Origin: Sipunculus nudus
Taxonomy: Eukaryota; Annelida; Sipuncula; Golfingiida; Sipunculidae
NCBI GenBank assembly: GCA_026874595.1
Contig: CM049311.1
Location: 51,525,676-51,589,675, forward strand
Direction of reading: 5' to 3'
Length of the DNA: 64,000 nt
Shown piece after piece: positions 12,034-25,193 of this stretch. The notes under the pieces are model-generated. The model had not been told where the DNA came from and did no database searches. It saw only the letters and a program-made list of their open reading frames with translations. The position numbers and the translations under genes were made by a program. The first letter of the stretch is position 1. Each line of letters starts with the position of its first letter.

Positions 12034-13923
12034 TTTAACATGGGTCATGACGCTCAGCTGACTGGGAAGAGATTCGCAAAAGGAAATTTTATCATCTGAA
12101 TGGTAGTATATACCCATTCAACTGAAGCATCAAACAGATTAACCAACAGGCCAAGATTGTGTCTGTATTTATATATCTCAAAAATAGAGAAAAAATGCGT
12201 AAAAATACAGGTGGCTCCACCATTCTGCAGAAACTAATAAAAACACTTAATGGTTAATATCCATGCAAAGAATCATAGTGATCTTTGCATTAGTTGTTCA
12301 CATACTTCAGCTTTTGTATCGAATTTTCCATTATTCTGAGGGATACTTCAGAGTCCTATAGCTTGAAGGATATGTGAAACAGAGACCTAATTTCAGGTTT
12401 CCATGGAGACTTTTCATGGGTCTCCCTGTGCATCAAGAATGAAGATTCTAGGTCCAGTCGTTACGATTTGTACCCTGTTGACAAATAACTACATCCTTAA
12501 AGATCTCAAAAATAGAGAGAAAAAAAAAATTGTAAAAATTTGAAAAAATACAGGTGGTGCCACCAGTCTGCAGGAACTGATGGAACACCTCTTGATCAAT
12601 AAGTATGCCAAAAATCATGACCATCAGTGTTGTAGTTAATGAGATACTTAAGTTTTTGTATGAAATTTTCCATTATTCTGGGGAGGTAATTGGGAGCCCT
12701 ACAGCTCAAAGTATATGGGTAACAGAGACCGTATTTCAGGGTTCCATGGAGACTTTTCATAGGTCTCTCACTGTGTCAAGAATGAAGATTCTTGGTCCAG
12801 TCTTTACGATTTGTGCCCTGTTAACAAATGTTCACATTTTTAAAGGTCTCAAAATAGAGAAAACAATTCATAAAAAATCGAAAAATACAGGTGGTGCCAC
12901 CAGTCTGCAGAAACTGATGAAACATCTCATGATCAATATGTATGCCAAAAATCATGACTTTCAGTGATGTAGTTAGTGAGATATTGAAGTTTTTGAATGA
13001 AATTTTAGACTATTCTGGGGGGGTACTTTGAGACCTCATATCTAAAGGATATAGGTAACAGAGACCTAATTTCTGGTTTCCATGGAGACTTTTTATAGGT
13101 CTCTCACTGTGTCAAGAAAGAAGATTCTAGGTACAGTCTATACGATTTGTGCCCTGTTAACAGATGTTCAAATCTTAAAAGGTCTCAAAAATATAGAAAA
13201 CAATTCGTAAAAAAATCGAAAAATACAGGTGGTGCCACCAGTCTGCAGAAACTGATGAAACATCTCATGATCAATACGTATCCAAAAAATCATGGCTTTC
13301 AGTGATGTAGTTAGTGAGATATTGAAGTTTTTGTATGAAATTTATTACTATTCTGGGGAGGTACTTTGGGGCCCCATAGCTCAAAGGATATGGGTAACAG
13401 AGACCTAATTTCTGGTTTCCATGAAGACTTTTCATAGGTCTCTCACTGTGTCAAGAATGAAGATTCTAGGTACAGTCTATACGATTTGTGCCCTGTTAAC
13501 AGATGTTCACATTTTTAAAGGTCTCAAACATAGAGAAAACAATTCGTTAAAAATTGAAAAATACAGGTGGCGCCACCAGTCTGCAGAAACTGATGAAACA
13601 TCTCATGATCAATATGTATGCCAAAAATCATGACCATCAGTGATGTAGTTAATAAGATATTGAAGTTTTTGTAGGAAATTTTTGACTATTCTGGGGGGTA
13701 CTTCGCGGCCCCATAGCTCAAAGGATATAGGTAACAGAGACCTAATTTCTGGTTTCCAAGAAGATTTTTTATCGACCTCTCAGAATGTCAAGTTACAAGA
13801 TTCTAGGTCCAGCGGTTACGATTTGTGCCTAGTTAACGGACAGACGGACAGACAGACGGACAGACGGACGACGGACAAAGAGTGATCGCTGTAGCTCGGC
13901 ATGACTGAAAGTCAGCTGAGCTA
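12034..13923 (-). mobile_element. Element E3: complete, 337-bp tandem core
   Basis: It lies in reverse orientation. On the minus strand the start module is TTTTTAGCTCAGCTGACT with a matching inverted arm (13893-13923) and a GTCCGTCTGTCCG-rich linker. About five units of roughly 337 bp follow (GGTGGTGCCACC near 12553, 12890, 13229 and 13567). The 3' module is GTCAGCTGAGCGTCATGACC (12039-12062). No protein is encoded. Ends with subterminal inverted repeats, insertion next to T runs and tandem cores resemble bivalve pearl/Helentron-type non-autonomous elements. That class assignment is inference. Confidence 0.75.
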
Positions 13924-16900
13924 AAAACGGTCAACAGCTCGTATGACTATAAATAAAACTAAAGAAAAACAAATGGAATCATCTTCTTATCCTGTTGCGA
14001 AATCCCCAGCTCATTAAAAAAATAATAAGTTTCACCTTAAATAGCTTCCTGGGAAAAGTACGTATATTTGTCATCGGCCTTACCAAAAAAACAAAGCAAT
14101 CATTTATACTAAAGCGGATGTTGTTCTTTGTTCTTATTCTTGCGATGCAAAAGATCTTTCCCTCACTCAGAAAAGAATAATCGTGAAGAAAGATTAATTG
14201 ATATATACGGGTTCAAATGAAGCCTTTAGCATTTTCATGAATCGACGATGACCCGACAGAGTGAATAAAATAATACTTTTATCCGATCAGGAACACAGGA
14301 AGAGTGACGGGTATTTCAGCCACCGTTGGACAAAGTTTGGCAAAACAAAGTATTTTTTTTCTGTACAAACTTAAATAATTACTTCTCTGATACTTTGTGA
14401 TCCTGGAAAATAAATGAGCGGGGTTTGACAAGTTCTGGTAGTTAAGACTACACGGAGAGGAAGGGTCCTGGTACGATCATTACTTCCTCACAGGCAAAAT
14501 TATGAAATATCTTTGGAACTCTGTCCTGACTTTGAAAATAAACATCCAAAATTATAAAAAAATACCGACTGACCGCTCCAAGTTTCTTTAAATAATTTTT
14601 CTTTTGCAAATTAAAAACTGGTCCTATAAATTGTTGCTATTCCCAAAATGAATTCTAAAAGGTACTGAAAATTTTATGTTGATCAATTATACCTTTTCAA
14701 GAACTGGAGCGAGTTTTAGTATTCTCTAGGCGAGCAATCAAAATTTAATGTATAGTATCTCGACCTGTGTAAAAAGTGGAAAAGTTGGCCTGGTTGCACC
14801 ATACTGTTTGCTCCAAGAGTCAGTGGAAAAAATATTTTTTCGTGTGGCCTTATGGGTTATACCTATCCCCGTAAATCTTGAAATCCAGAAAGCCCAATAA
14901 GGACATATATCATTATTATTCTTATATAATACTTTCATTCACGTTCAATGGGTCAGGTTTTTGACAATGGACGTATCCTAAAAAAGTATATATACACTAA
15001 CCAAATCAAAAGGGAATCCTTATGAAGAATTTTACAATATCTTTATGAACGGTTTTACATTGATTACATTGCCTGTTACATATTACTATACTGGAGATAT
15101 ATTTGAATTCATGTACTTTTTCTATGACACTGCTTCCTAGTATTTGAAATAAAAACAAGGTGAAGGCAATCATTTAGTAATGATAAAAGATAAATATCCA
15201 AATCCCCATTGTAGTAGTATCGTACACTTTTTCTGAATAATGTATTAAATGGAATAACAAGAACAAAATAAATCACTAAGCGAAAATATTAGGGCTCAGG
15301 CAAACCAGAGTCAATGGGTTTCGTTCTGCAGATATGGTTTATGCCAAAAGCAAAATTACTTTCAACCATCTGTATTTTTCTTTTCAAAATGTAATATTAC
15401 TTTTTAATTATCAGAAACATTTAACGTATATTTTAACAACATTGGTCAATCGACTTTTCCTTCATTCTCTGAAGTCACCGAACTGTCTCTACCACGCCCA
15501 GCAGTAAGGGTCATCCTATCCCAGTCTAAAATGCGACAATGGGTGCCTGTAGCTAAGAAAACTGAAAATGATGACAATTGTCAGTCTAAGAGTACGGGTC
15601 ACATGGCCACTCTCATTGACGTTTACAGTTTACCACCCATATCCAATTTTATTTAGTTCAACCTGGAAAGTCTTTTTGACCATAGACGTGTATTATACAG
15701 TCCCGGTACTGATGAGATAACACAGGCAGAAATATTCTCGTAATTCTAAAGATAGAAGTAGATACATCAAAACTAATAACACAATAACCGCCTACACTGC
15801 ACTATCTGCACTGTCCATTATCAAGCTATATCAAAGTTCTGAACGCTTTCCAACTATAAGGCACACATGGGCTTTGTAGTGTGATATAAAGAATGCCAAT
15901 ATAGCCGTCTGGCCGAGGGTTAACTTTCTGTTTTGTGAAAGTGGTCACGGGCACTACATCTTCAGGAGCGAGGCTTAGGATTATAACCCCGGACAACGAG
16001 AGTGATATATTTACGGCAGGGAAGGGACGCGGGTCCATCTCTGGGGAGCTATATTGTGATTTACAATGTGCTGAGACCAAGGCAGTCTTGTAGCAATGAA
16101 GGTTTTAAAGGCAACAGCAATACGATTCATTGAAGCGAGGTGTTTTATTGGCAGAGTGGCCCACACATGATCAGTTTCTACTTACCCATGGGCCACCGGA
16201 GCGTTGTGATTTAGAAGCCTACCGACTGATTTTTTTTATAAATTTGTATTATAATTATACTTAAATGCTCTTGTTTACAAAGATGCTAGGCCAGGGTACT
16301 TCCTCCCATGCGGGATTCATTAGATGTTGACTGTGGAGGTAGTCTTGAAAGGTGATGCCAGATTTATCCGTTTATTGTATTTACTAACAATGACTTTTGT
16401 ATGCCAGCCGTGGTGTGCTCCTTACAGGCATTTAGAAGTAGGACAGGAAGGATCGTTTGTCAAACCCTCTGGACTACACTGCAAAAAGGTGCCATTTCTC
16501 AAATGTTTCAAAATTAACTATTACAGGCATCTAATGAAAACATGTTTTTGTGACACCTAAATCGAAACACCAAAACATAACTTAGACATGTTTAAAACAT
16601 ATTTACATCTTTACTTTGTTTAAAGGCATAATATTACTCTTTTTCGTTAAACTGTCAGTCAAATTAAATGAAAATAAACTGCCAAAGATAAACAGAAGCA
16701 CTATTTAACCGCGAATAAACAGTTCAGACGAAGAACAAACACTCATCATCTTATGACGGTATTTACAATTAGGCAACAGCTGAAAGGAACCTAATTTGCT
16801 GCTAGGTTTCCATGAAAGGAATGTTAAAACGGTTTAATTTTAAAAGGGTTCTGTCAGCTTGGTATTATTTTCTTGTCATTATTTTATGTTTTCAGTCGAG

Positions 16901-16997
16901 CTAAGTTTAAAAAAATCATATTCTTAATTCTTCTTTCTTTGAGAGAAATAATGAAAATGAGTTATAAAAAATATACATCTATGCAGCGATATGTTTT
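13924..16997. other. 3-kb AT-rich stretch with no firm gene
   Basis: No repeats of the families described here. A moderately GC-rich minus-strand frame (15826-16080, about 84 codons with natural-looking composition) might be an exon, with a possible acceptor CAATATAG near 16036. No clear donor was found. A + frame at 16324-16560 contains an internal CTCCTTACAG acceptor-like site. Neither is strong enough to call. Confidence 0.4.
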
Positions 16998-19341
16998 TTT
17001 AGCACAGCTGACTGAAAGTCATCTGAGCTATAGCGATCACCCTTTGTCCGGCGTCCGTCCGTCCGTTAACAGGGCACAGATCGTAACCACTGGACCTGGA
17101 ATCTTCTCACTTGACATCCAGGGAGGTCCATGAAAAATCTCCTTGGAAACCTGAAATTATGTCTCTGTTACCCGTATTCTCCGAGCTATGGGTCTCAGAG
17201 GTACCCCCCCCCCAGAATAATAAAATATTTGATACAAAAACTTCAGTATCTGAATAACTACTGCCTTGATCACCATGATTCTTTGCACGAATATTGATCA
17301 TGGAGTGTTCCATCAGTTCCTGCAAACTGGTGGCGCCACTTGTATTTTTTAATTTTTACAAAAATTTTCTCTCTCTATTTTTTATACCTTCAATGAAGCT
17401 GTCATCTGTTAACAGGACCCAAATCAAAACCTCTGGCCCTGGAATCTTCTTACTTGACATCCAGGGAGGTCCATGAAAAATCTCCTTGGAAACCTTAAAT
17501 TAGGTCTCTGTTACCCGTATTCTCCGAGCTATGGGTCTCCGAATTACCCCCCAGAATAATAAAAAAATTGATACAAAAGCTTCCGTATCTGAATAACTAC
17601 TGCCTTGATCACCATGATCCTTTGCATGAATATTGATCATGGAGTGTTCCGTCAGTTCCTGCAAACTGGTGGCGCCACCTGTATTTTTCTATTTTTTACG
17701 ATTCTTTTTCTCTATTTTTGATACCTTCAAAGAAGCTGTCATCTGTTAACAGGGCATAAATCATAACCTCTGGACCTGGAATCTTCTAACTTGACATCCA
17801 GGGTGGTCCATTAAAAAATCTCCATGGAAACCTGAAATTAGGTCACTGTTACCCATATTCTCCGAGCTATGGGTCTCCAAAGTACCCCCCAGAATAATAA
17901 AAAAATTGATACAAAAGCTTCCGTATCTGAATAACTACTGCCTTGATCACCATGATTCTTTGCATGAATATTGATCATGGAGTGTTCCGTCAGTATCTGC
18001 AAACTGGTGGCACAATGTGTATATTTCTAATTTTTACAATTTTTTTCTCTATTTTTGATACCTTCAAAGAAGCTGTCATCTGTTAACAAGGCACAAATCG
18101 TAACCACTTGACCTTGAATTTTCTTTCTTGACATCAAAGGAGGTCCATGAAAAGTCTCTATTGAAATCTGAAATACGGTCTCTGTTACCCATATCCTCCT
18201 CGCTAAGAACCCCCCCTGAATAATTACAAATATGATACAAAGACTCTGCGTTAGTTTCAAGATAACTCCTCTGAGACCCTTGGTCTGATCTTTCCGAAAC
18301 CCAGCATAGTTGTTCCTTCACCTATGTTGTTGTGCCTAACAAAGACAGATGGTACCACCGGCAATCTTTTCCGTGCAGTATGAATTTGGCTGTCTTTTAG
18401 ATATCTCAGAAGTGGCTCAATGTATGTGCTGAAAGTTTGCATGTTCATAGATCTTGGATCTCTGTATCTCCTAATTGCGACTGGTGGCGCCACCTACAAT
18501 ACTTTTTGCGTAGTGTCCATCTGTGCATTTGCCATCTGTTCGTTTTTTCATTTTTGCGTGGCATTCATCGGTATATTTGCTTTTGGTAAAAATAGCTCAT
18601 ATCTCAGAAATGGTTCAAGATATTGGTCTGAAATTTGGCATGTCCATCCATCATGGAAAGTTTTCTTGTTAACCAGACAGATGGCGCCACCCGGTTTTGT
18701 AGAATAAATAAATGCATTTTTCTCAGCAGTGACTTGCCATATTTGCCTGAAATTGTCCAAATTCATAGATCTTGGACTCCTCCATCTTGTACTCAAGACT
18801 GGTGAAGCCACCTGCAATCATTTTCCCGTGGCATCCATCCGCACATCTGCTTTGGGTGAAAATTGCTCATATCTCAGGAGTGGTTCAAGGTATTGGTCTG
18901 AAATTTGGCATGTCCATCCATCTTGGAAAATTTTATCGTAAACCAGACAGGTGGCACCACCTACCTTTTTGTTTCTGTAGAATAAATTAATTTTCTTTTC
19001 TTAGGAATGGTGTGCCGTATTGGTCTGAAATTGTGCATGTCCATAGATCTTGGCCTGCTCCATCTTGTACTCAAGACTGGTGGCGCCACATCTTCAATCG
19101 TTTATCTGTGGCGTCAATACGTACATGTGCTTTTGGGGAAAATTGCTCATATCTCAGGAATGGTTCAAGATATTGGTCCGAAATTTGGCATATCAACCCG
19201 TCTTGGAGAGTTTTCTCGTAAACCAGACATTTCTTAAGACTCTTCATAAAATTCATGATTTGTTGGCACTCTGGCAGATAACTTTCTCATTGTTCAACAT
19301 TCCTTGAATTCAGCTAAGCGTCATGGCCCATGGGCCACTAG
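16998..19341 (+). mobile_element. Element E4: complete, two tandem cores
   Basis: The start hairpin (AGCTGACT gaa AGTCATCTGAGCTA) at 16998-17030 is followed by a GTCCGTCCGTCCG linker. About four type-A units of about 337 bp (to about 18330) each hold GTTAACAGG, CTTGACATCCAGGG, TTGGAAACC, a C run before AGAATAAT, TTGATCATGGAGTG and GGTGGCGCCACC. Type-B units of about 280-320 bp (18340-19240) follow, with CTCATATCTCAGGAATGG and TGGTCTGAAATTTGGCATG. It ends GCGTCATGGCCCATGGGCCA then CTAG (19341). Noncoding; the short frames within it are repeat shadows. Confidence 0.8.
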
Positions 19342-20291
19342 TTAGTTAATGCAACATCTTTTTATTCAATAAGTGGATCCTAGAAATTCCTGGTAGGTTG
19401 TCAGGCCCCAGTCCGTATATTGAATAGACCTTAAACGGTTTTTGATTTGTTCTTTATATATTCAAGCAACTTATACTCAATGCGCTATGACAAATCAGTG
19501 ATTTCAAGTGCTCACTTCCGTTGATTACCATATTTGAGAAAAATAGCCTTTCAGATTTTATCAGCCATTCATGTTTGCTTATAAAAAGAAATACCGCTTA
19601 AAACATATGTTTTCCTTATTTTGACCTGCTTTGAATATGTGTCATATTAAGAAGAACAACCTGCAGTCGCATTATTCTCTTAAAAGTTAAGTCACATAGG
19701 TGTTTTTTATTCCCCCTAGTATTTGTGACATCGGGATTAGAATCATGTTTTTCTCTGCTATTTTAGCTGACAACGTTTTGTGGTTAGTTCCTTCACTTCA
19801 GCATAATGTGTAGTAGAATTCCTTTTGTTGATTTTTCAAGTAATATATACAAGATCGTTGACCCGTGTTTATTTTATATTTGCATATATTCCCCGTCCTT
19901 CTGTCATAAAAAGAAAACAAATTTCTTATCCGTACGCTTCAATGAAATTTTCTCATTTCTCAGTATTTTGCCCCAGCCATCAGTCTCTAATTCTTTCATT
20001 AAATATATATTATTCTGGAAATCTGTAAACATCACTGAATTAACCAGGAACCTTGAAAGCTAACAAACATAAATATTTAATTTTTAAGGCTACGGGTGGT
20101 TATCGTGTAATTTGAAGTATAAGGAAACGTATTTTAAATCCATTATAATATTATGTTACACTTTTAACTCAAGAAAATTTATTGCTATAAACTTTACATG
20201 ATAAAGAACATTGTTTGACTTTTATGTATGTTTAGCAAAATTCCAAACCCAACTGACAGTATCAATCAAATATCTTTTACCTGGCGGCCAG
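19342..20291. other. AT-rich DNA, nothing recognised
   Basis: No repeat family or supported exon. Confidence 0.5.
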
Positions 20292-20406
20292 TCAGAGGCA
20301 TGTCCAATTGCTTGAGTGGGACTGCTTAGAGGGTAATTTTGCTTTAACGGACCTCGGTTGTGAGAAAATAGGATTTTCTAAGCTTTGTTTGACAGCAAAC
20401 TCTCAG
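20292..20406 (+). CDS. Candidate internal exon, 38 codons, unknown protein
   Basis: A stretch between an acceptor (CTTTTACCTGGCGGCCAG, AG at 20290-20291) and a good donor (CTCAG|GTAAAAAG at 20406/20407) is open in one frame. The exon would start with one base completing a split codon and end in phase 0. The translation has natural composition (three Cys, two Trp/Phe-containing hydrophobic segments; it contains LLEWDCLEGNF and ends LTANSQ). The other two frames contain stops. No partner exon was found within this window and no family is recognised. It may be one small exon of a gene with large repeat-filled introns. Confidence 0.4.
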
Positions 20407-21017
20407 GTAAAAAGTTTAAGATTATGATTTATTGTTAAAGTAGAACAAAAGAGGCCCAGTCTTCATTGCTAGTGTAGATTTTAATATATAGGAAATATAA
20501 ATAAAGCTTCCTGTTCTACTGTCTCATCCTTCATTGCGCATACGCAGTATCGTATCTTCGGCCACGCGGTCTTGTCCTTGTAAACAGACACACATGGATT
20601 ATATTTTCAACACAAAGACCAAAACTTTATATAGAACAGGAGAAAATGATCACTGAGGCTGTTAATCGGAGTGGTTTCGATAGGATTTAGTTTGTATTCA
20701 GTCCGAACAGTCCGAATGAAATTATAGTGGAAGATAATATATATAGTGACAAGTGATTGCAGGAGAGTATGATCGCAGACCTCAAAAATCTAGTGCAAAA
20801 TTATTGATTTTCGTTCAGATGGTTTTATAAACAATATATAGAAAACGAAACCTGGTCGGCAGAAATGACATATTAATCATTTAGAAAGTGGACAGTCAGT
20901 AAGATAAGAAATAAACTTGACAAAGAATCGCCACAGCTTGAAGAGACCAGAATTGTATTTCCCCGACAATATCTCCATCAGATTGCTCCGACGGTCATTT
21001 TTAAGATATATCATCTG

Positions 21018-21064
<47 letters not shown>

Positions 21065-22201
21065 TACGAATTGTATTTTTTTACTCCAACGGGGTTTACC
21101 TGTCTCCGCTAAAAGTTAGTACTTAACATTCGGCACACGTATGGTTGGTGAGCTCTTCTAGCTCTTCTAGGACAAGTTTGTTTTCTTTTGCGCGTTAATT
21201 TCCCATTTAGATGCATAATTAATAATTATAATATTTGCCCTAACATATGCCCCTTTACTCTTGCCCTTTAGACAGGTTTACTAATGCACCCAGAGCGTGT
21301 CATGTTCTAGCCGGGCACTCTGTGCGGGGTTTTCGTGCAATGCGCGGTCACAGGTCCACTATAACCCCCCTTCATCCCAATACCAATTATAACGCCTCTA
21401 AAGGAAGTTTAGTCTCCCGAAAGGCAGTAAAAGGTTTTATATTCAAGCGCTAATCAAACAACACATTACCCTTCTATCAAACGTGAGAGCTTTTCAGGTT
21501 AATCAACATGGGGAACTGAGATCAATGATGCAACCTCCGTATGATATAATCTATCTTCGTTAACAGGTATGTTGGTTTCTTAACACAAATTAATATCTTT
21601 CTATGATAACCAAGGTTTTAAACATTTGGACATATTTTTATTTTGAAAAAATGTTATTCAAAAGTAAGGCCTACATCATAAATGCAAATTCAGAGGTAAA
21701 GCATTCAATATTTTATAGGGAATACAATCTCGAGGGACGTAGAAATATGAAAAAGGGTTACACACAATTTTTAAAACAATAGGAACTCGATAAGAATAGT
21801 AACCTTCGCTGGAATTTCTACATCAGATTTTCACGTGCACATGTGATTACATTTCAGTGTCAACACTTTCAGTTACACGGGTTCGCCTCAATACTGGCAA
21901 AACAAAAGTTGTCCCAGATTCCAACGGTTTTTTTTGCGGATTCTACCCGAGAACAAAGGGATCTCTCTTTGTCATAATGGTATATCAGATTTTTAAAATA
22001 TATTATAATGATCCTGGATTCCTATAAAATGTAAAGGATTCTTCCAACCACGTAACCCACAACAAATTTTCTTCACAATCAACCCACAACTTTTTGCATA
22101 CGTTTAGTAACATACAAATTAACGATCGAACTAAGATTGATGTTAGATTTCCTGCGATGAACGACAAACGTGGTCTTTTTTTACTTTGCTTCGTTGTTCA
22201 C
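20407..22201. other. AT-rich DNA with (AT)n tract, no firm gene
   Basis: An (AT)n microsatellite lies at 21021-21058. A 68-codon + frame at 21247-21453 follows a pyrimidine-rich CTTGCCCTTTAG site and is GC-richer than its surroundings. A CTTTTCAG ... AACAG|GTATGT pair near 21498-21572 brackets a frame that hits a stop just before the donor. Both are left uncalled. Confidence 0.4.
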
Positions 22202-22436
22202 CTGGAACATTCTTGGTTTCCAGTTGAACTTGCTTTTCCATGACAAAGAACAAAGTTTATAGGAAACTTTTGATACTGTTGAAATCTATCTACCTTGGTC
22301 TGTCTTTCACATAGACAGCATTTTCGGGCGCAAGGTGCTGCGTCGACATACACATGTTTGTGAACATGCCAAAGACTGCCCTTCACATCTTCTGTGAGCT
22401 TCAGTTTATAAAATGTGTCTCTCCTTAACATTATTG
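22202..22436 (-). CDS. Candidate exon with Cys cluster, unknown protein
   Basis: On the minus strand a possible acceptor (AAATATAG, ending at 22437) is followed by an open frame containing an ATG at 22431. It ends at a donor-like TTCCAG|GTGAAC (22202/22201). The roughly 77-residue frame has a cysteine cluster (CARKCCLCERQTK) and later Cys/His residues, with ordinary codon use. A zinc-binding segment is conceivable, but no named domain fits. It could be a start-containing exon or part of an old mobile-element gene. Confidence 0.3.
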
Positions 22437-22777
22437 CTATATTTATATAATTTCTTAAGTGAATAATTTTAATATAGATGCCTCTTTATATAATCTTTAT
22501 AAATATAATATTGTCATCATTCCAGCAATTATGATTTCGTAATCGTGTTGGTAATGGTTATTGGATAACATTTTCTCATTAAAATGTTGCTAGATCTGCT
22601 TCACTTTTTTTTTCAAAACTCATATCTTTCAGGTAGTTTATTTAATAGGTTAATTTTGACATTCTTTGTTGATTTTTTTTTGGGGGGGGGGGTAGTTTAT
22701 ATATATATATTACATTAAAATCTCGCCTGACGACCACACCTCTATGACGACCACCCCTGCAAAGACGACCACTTTTA

Positions 22778-23798
22778 TAGCTCAGCTGACTGTAAGTCGA
22801 CTGAGGTATAGGAATGGCGCTTTGTCCGGGCGTCCGTTCGTACGTTAGTAGATGATTACTCCAGGTTGTATTGACAAATGGATTTCAAACCTGACCCACC
22901 ACTAAAGTAAGAACCAAAATGATTTTTGGGTCATTAGGTCAATTGTAAAGGTCACAGTACTCACTTATTTAAAAAGATTATGGCTGCATTTTAAGCCAAG
23001 CTTTTCATCCCAAACTTGTGCATTTGGCTGACGTGCTAGCATGGGGTGAGAATAAATGGATTTGTGGTCACAAGGTCAAAGGTAAAGGTCACATGGGCAA
23101 TCTGTTTTCAGATGATAACTCCAGTTTAGTGGGACATATTGGTTTTCAAACTTAACTTATATATGGCTCACAACTAAAGTAAGAACTCTGTCGATTTTGG
23201 GGTCCAACGGTCAAAGGGTCAAGGTAACAGGACCCATTTCTTTAAATAAAAGAGTGTGTATCAAGCCAAACTTTTCATCATAAATCCCTCCATCTTCAAG
23301 ATATTGCTCACCTGCAAATAGGGAAGGACATATTCAATTTTTGGGTCATAGGGTGAAAGATCAAGGTCACAGGGCCCATCCATTTACAAATGGATGATAT
23401 GAATGATAATTCTCCTTTGGATAGACAAATTGGCTTCGAACCTGATTTATTAATGACCCACCACTTTCATTTTTTCTGGGTCCAGTGATTAAAAGTGAAG
23501 GTCCTACGACCACATCTTTAAAAGATTGTGGATGCACTGTAAACAAACTTTTCATCCCATACTCTCCGTCTTTCTCACATGGCTTAATTGCCTAAAGGGA
23601 GTAAATCTGTAAATTTTGAGGTTACCTGGTCAGAGGTCAAGGTGACTTTTAAAAGATTGTTACAATAATCTAAATTCTGCAAGTTCAAGTTGGTCACAAG
23701 GTCATTGGGTAAGGTCATAGGAGTGTCATTCTGAAAAATTAAAACAAAATATCCTTATAGACAACTTCAGCTGAGCGTCGAGACCCATGAGTCCCTTG
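22778..23798 (+). mobile_element. Element E5: same ends, GGTCA-rich core
   Basis: The start module TAGCTCAGCTGACT with its inverted arm and a GTCCGGGCGTCCG linker is followed by several diverged repeats of roughly 190-220 bp. Each contains ACTCCAG, CCAC(A/T)ACTAAAGTAAGAAC, GGTCA(T/A)AGGTCAAAGGTCAAGG-like runs and AAGCCAAACTTTTCATC. It ends CAGCTGAGCGTCGAGACCCA, TGAGTCC, CTTG. It shares ends with E3, E4 and E6 but its core is unrelated. No reading frame of interest. Confidence 0.75.
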
Positions 23799-25193
23799 TT
23801 GTTTCCTTGATTTATGTGAATCGTAAGAAAAACTCGCCAACACAACCACATCCATAACTCGACCACTTTGGCCTTGCACGCAGGTGGTCCTGTTAGCTAG
23901 ATTTTACTGTATACATATAGACCAATTTCTGAATGACGATTAATTTTAAGACAATTCAACAGGTAAAAACTCCCGAGTGATTTCCTGTCAAGTAATATTG
24001 GGGGCCGACAAATTCTAAAACGACATATAGCTTAATTTTTTTTGTAATTCCGAGATTTAGTATTTAACATGGTAGATGACCGTATTCAAATACCAATTTT
24101 CTTTCAGAAAAGTACCCGGTAACCCGATGTTTGTGTTCATAAGAAGGTACGTATAAAGTGTTCCTTGTGTTCCATTTTCTTTTTCAAATACTGATAAAGA
24201 GAATATGGTCCACTTTTGTCCGAAATGTTCTCTGAAACCGTGTTGCGTATGGCACTGCGCTGTATCTCAGTTTACAGGGTTTTGTTCTCGCAGCGACATA
24301 GCCGATATGAGAATAAATAATGTTTAATGTATACATCATTTTGAGTGATTTTGCGTAGTTTTCGAATTGCTTGGTAGTTACCACCGAAACAGCCAAACGG
24401 CCTTCGACAAAGATAAGAATGCCTGCATCCTCCAACGCAGGATTAAGATCTATTGTGTATATGAATATACCCTGCTTTCATTGGCGGTTTAAAGCCTGTT
24501 CGACCTTACATTTGACTTTACCACTGATCCACTTGCAGGGTCAGTAAATGTGAACAACATGTGACTCTCGATCCCTTGCCACTCATTTCTTTCGTCAGAA
24601 TGCAGAAGCTGGTCCTTGATTACTAGGCCCCAACTTAGTTAATAAAAAAAAGGAAGGTTAAAATTCTGTGAAGGTAGTTGTGCTGCGGAAAATGCATGAA
24701 TGTAAGTATTATTATTATGTTAGAGAATCAAAGGAGTCATTATATATTATGGCTGTATCAATATACCGATTAATCAATACGAATCGATACGCAACGTCGA
24801 TACGGTTATCGATACTCGTTGCATACTGTATTGGTCGTATCGAGGAAATATACAAAAAAAATGTATTTTCATGACATGAAATTAACCTATGATTTATCCG
24901 ATCAAATATAACAAAAACTGGAGAAAGCGGGTAGTGCAAATGGCTTTAACAAGATTGTTTATTAAATTTTCAGTTAATGAGGTTTGGAAAAAGGGATTGG
25001 AAATTATGTATGCCAACATTTTACGTATACCTTAGTCATTTTTCATACGATAAATTCGGTTCATCCTTTAAAACACCATAAAGATAAAAGTGCAGCCTCC
25101 CAAGGTTCGGGCTCTTTTTTTTAAGAAAAATGTGCATATGCCTGCTTGAGATGACGTGATATATAAAATAAATAATGCTTAATTAGTTGTTTT
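23799..25193. other. Unique DNA with one dispersed repeat
   Basis: Sequence at about 24430-24600 is repeated in reverse orientation at 44625-44830. An 83-codon minus-strand frame (24184-24435) starts with TTG and extends upstream to a TGA near 24480. Its composition is protein-like, but its 5' part lies in the dispersed repeat, so it is not called. GTATCGATAC motifs occur at 24760-24850. Confidence 0.45.
24430..24600 (-). repeat. Dispersed repeat, copy 1
   Basis: The minus strand reads GAGTGGCAAGGGAT(C)GAGAG, then TCACATG, TTTACTGACC and, later, CTTAATCCTGCGTTGGAGG. The + strand at 44640-44810 reads the same order with substitutions. The family is unidentified. Confidence 0.65.

Noticed and set aside
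24184-24480. Minus-strand frame of about 100 codons with protein-like residues
   Set aside because: Its 5' part lies in a dispersed repeat also found at 44.6-44.8 kb without the frame, and there is no donor; kept only as a note.
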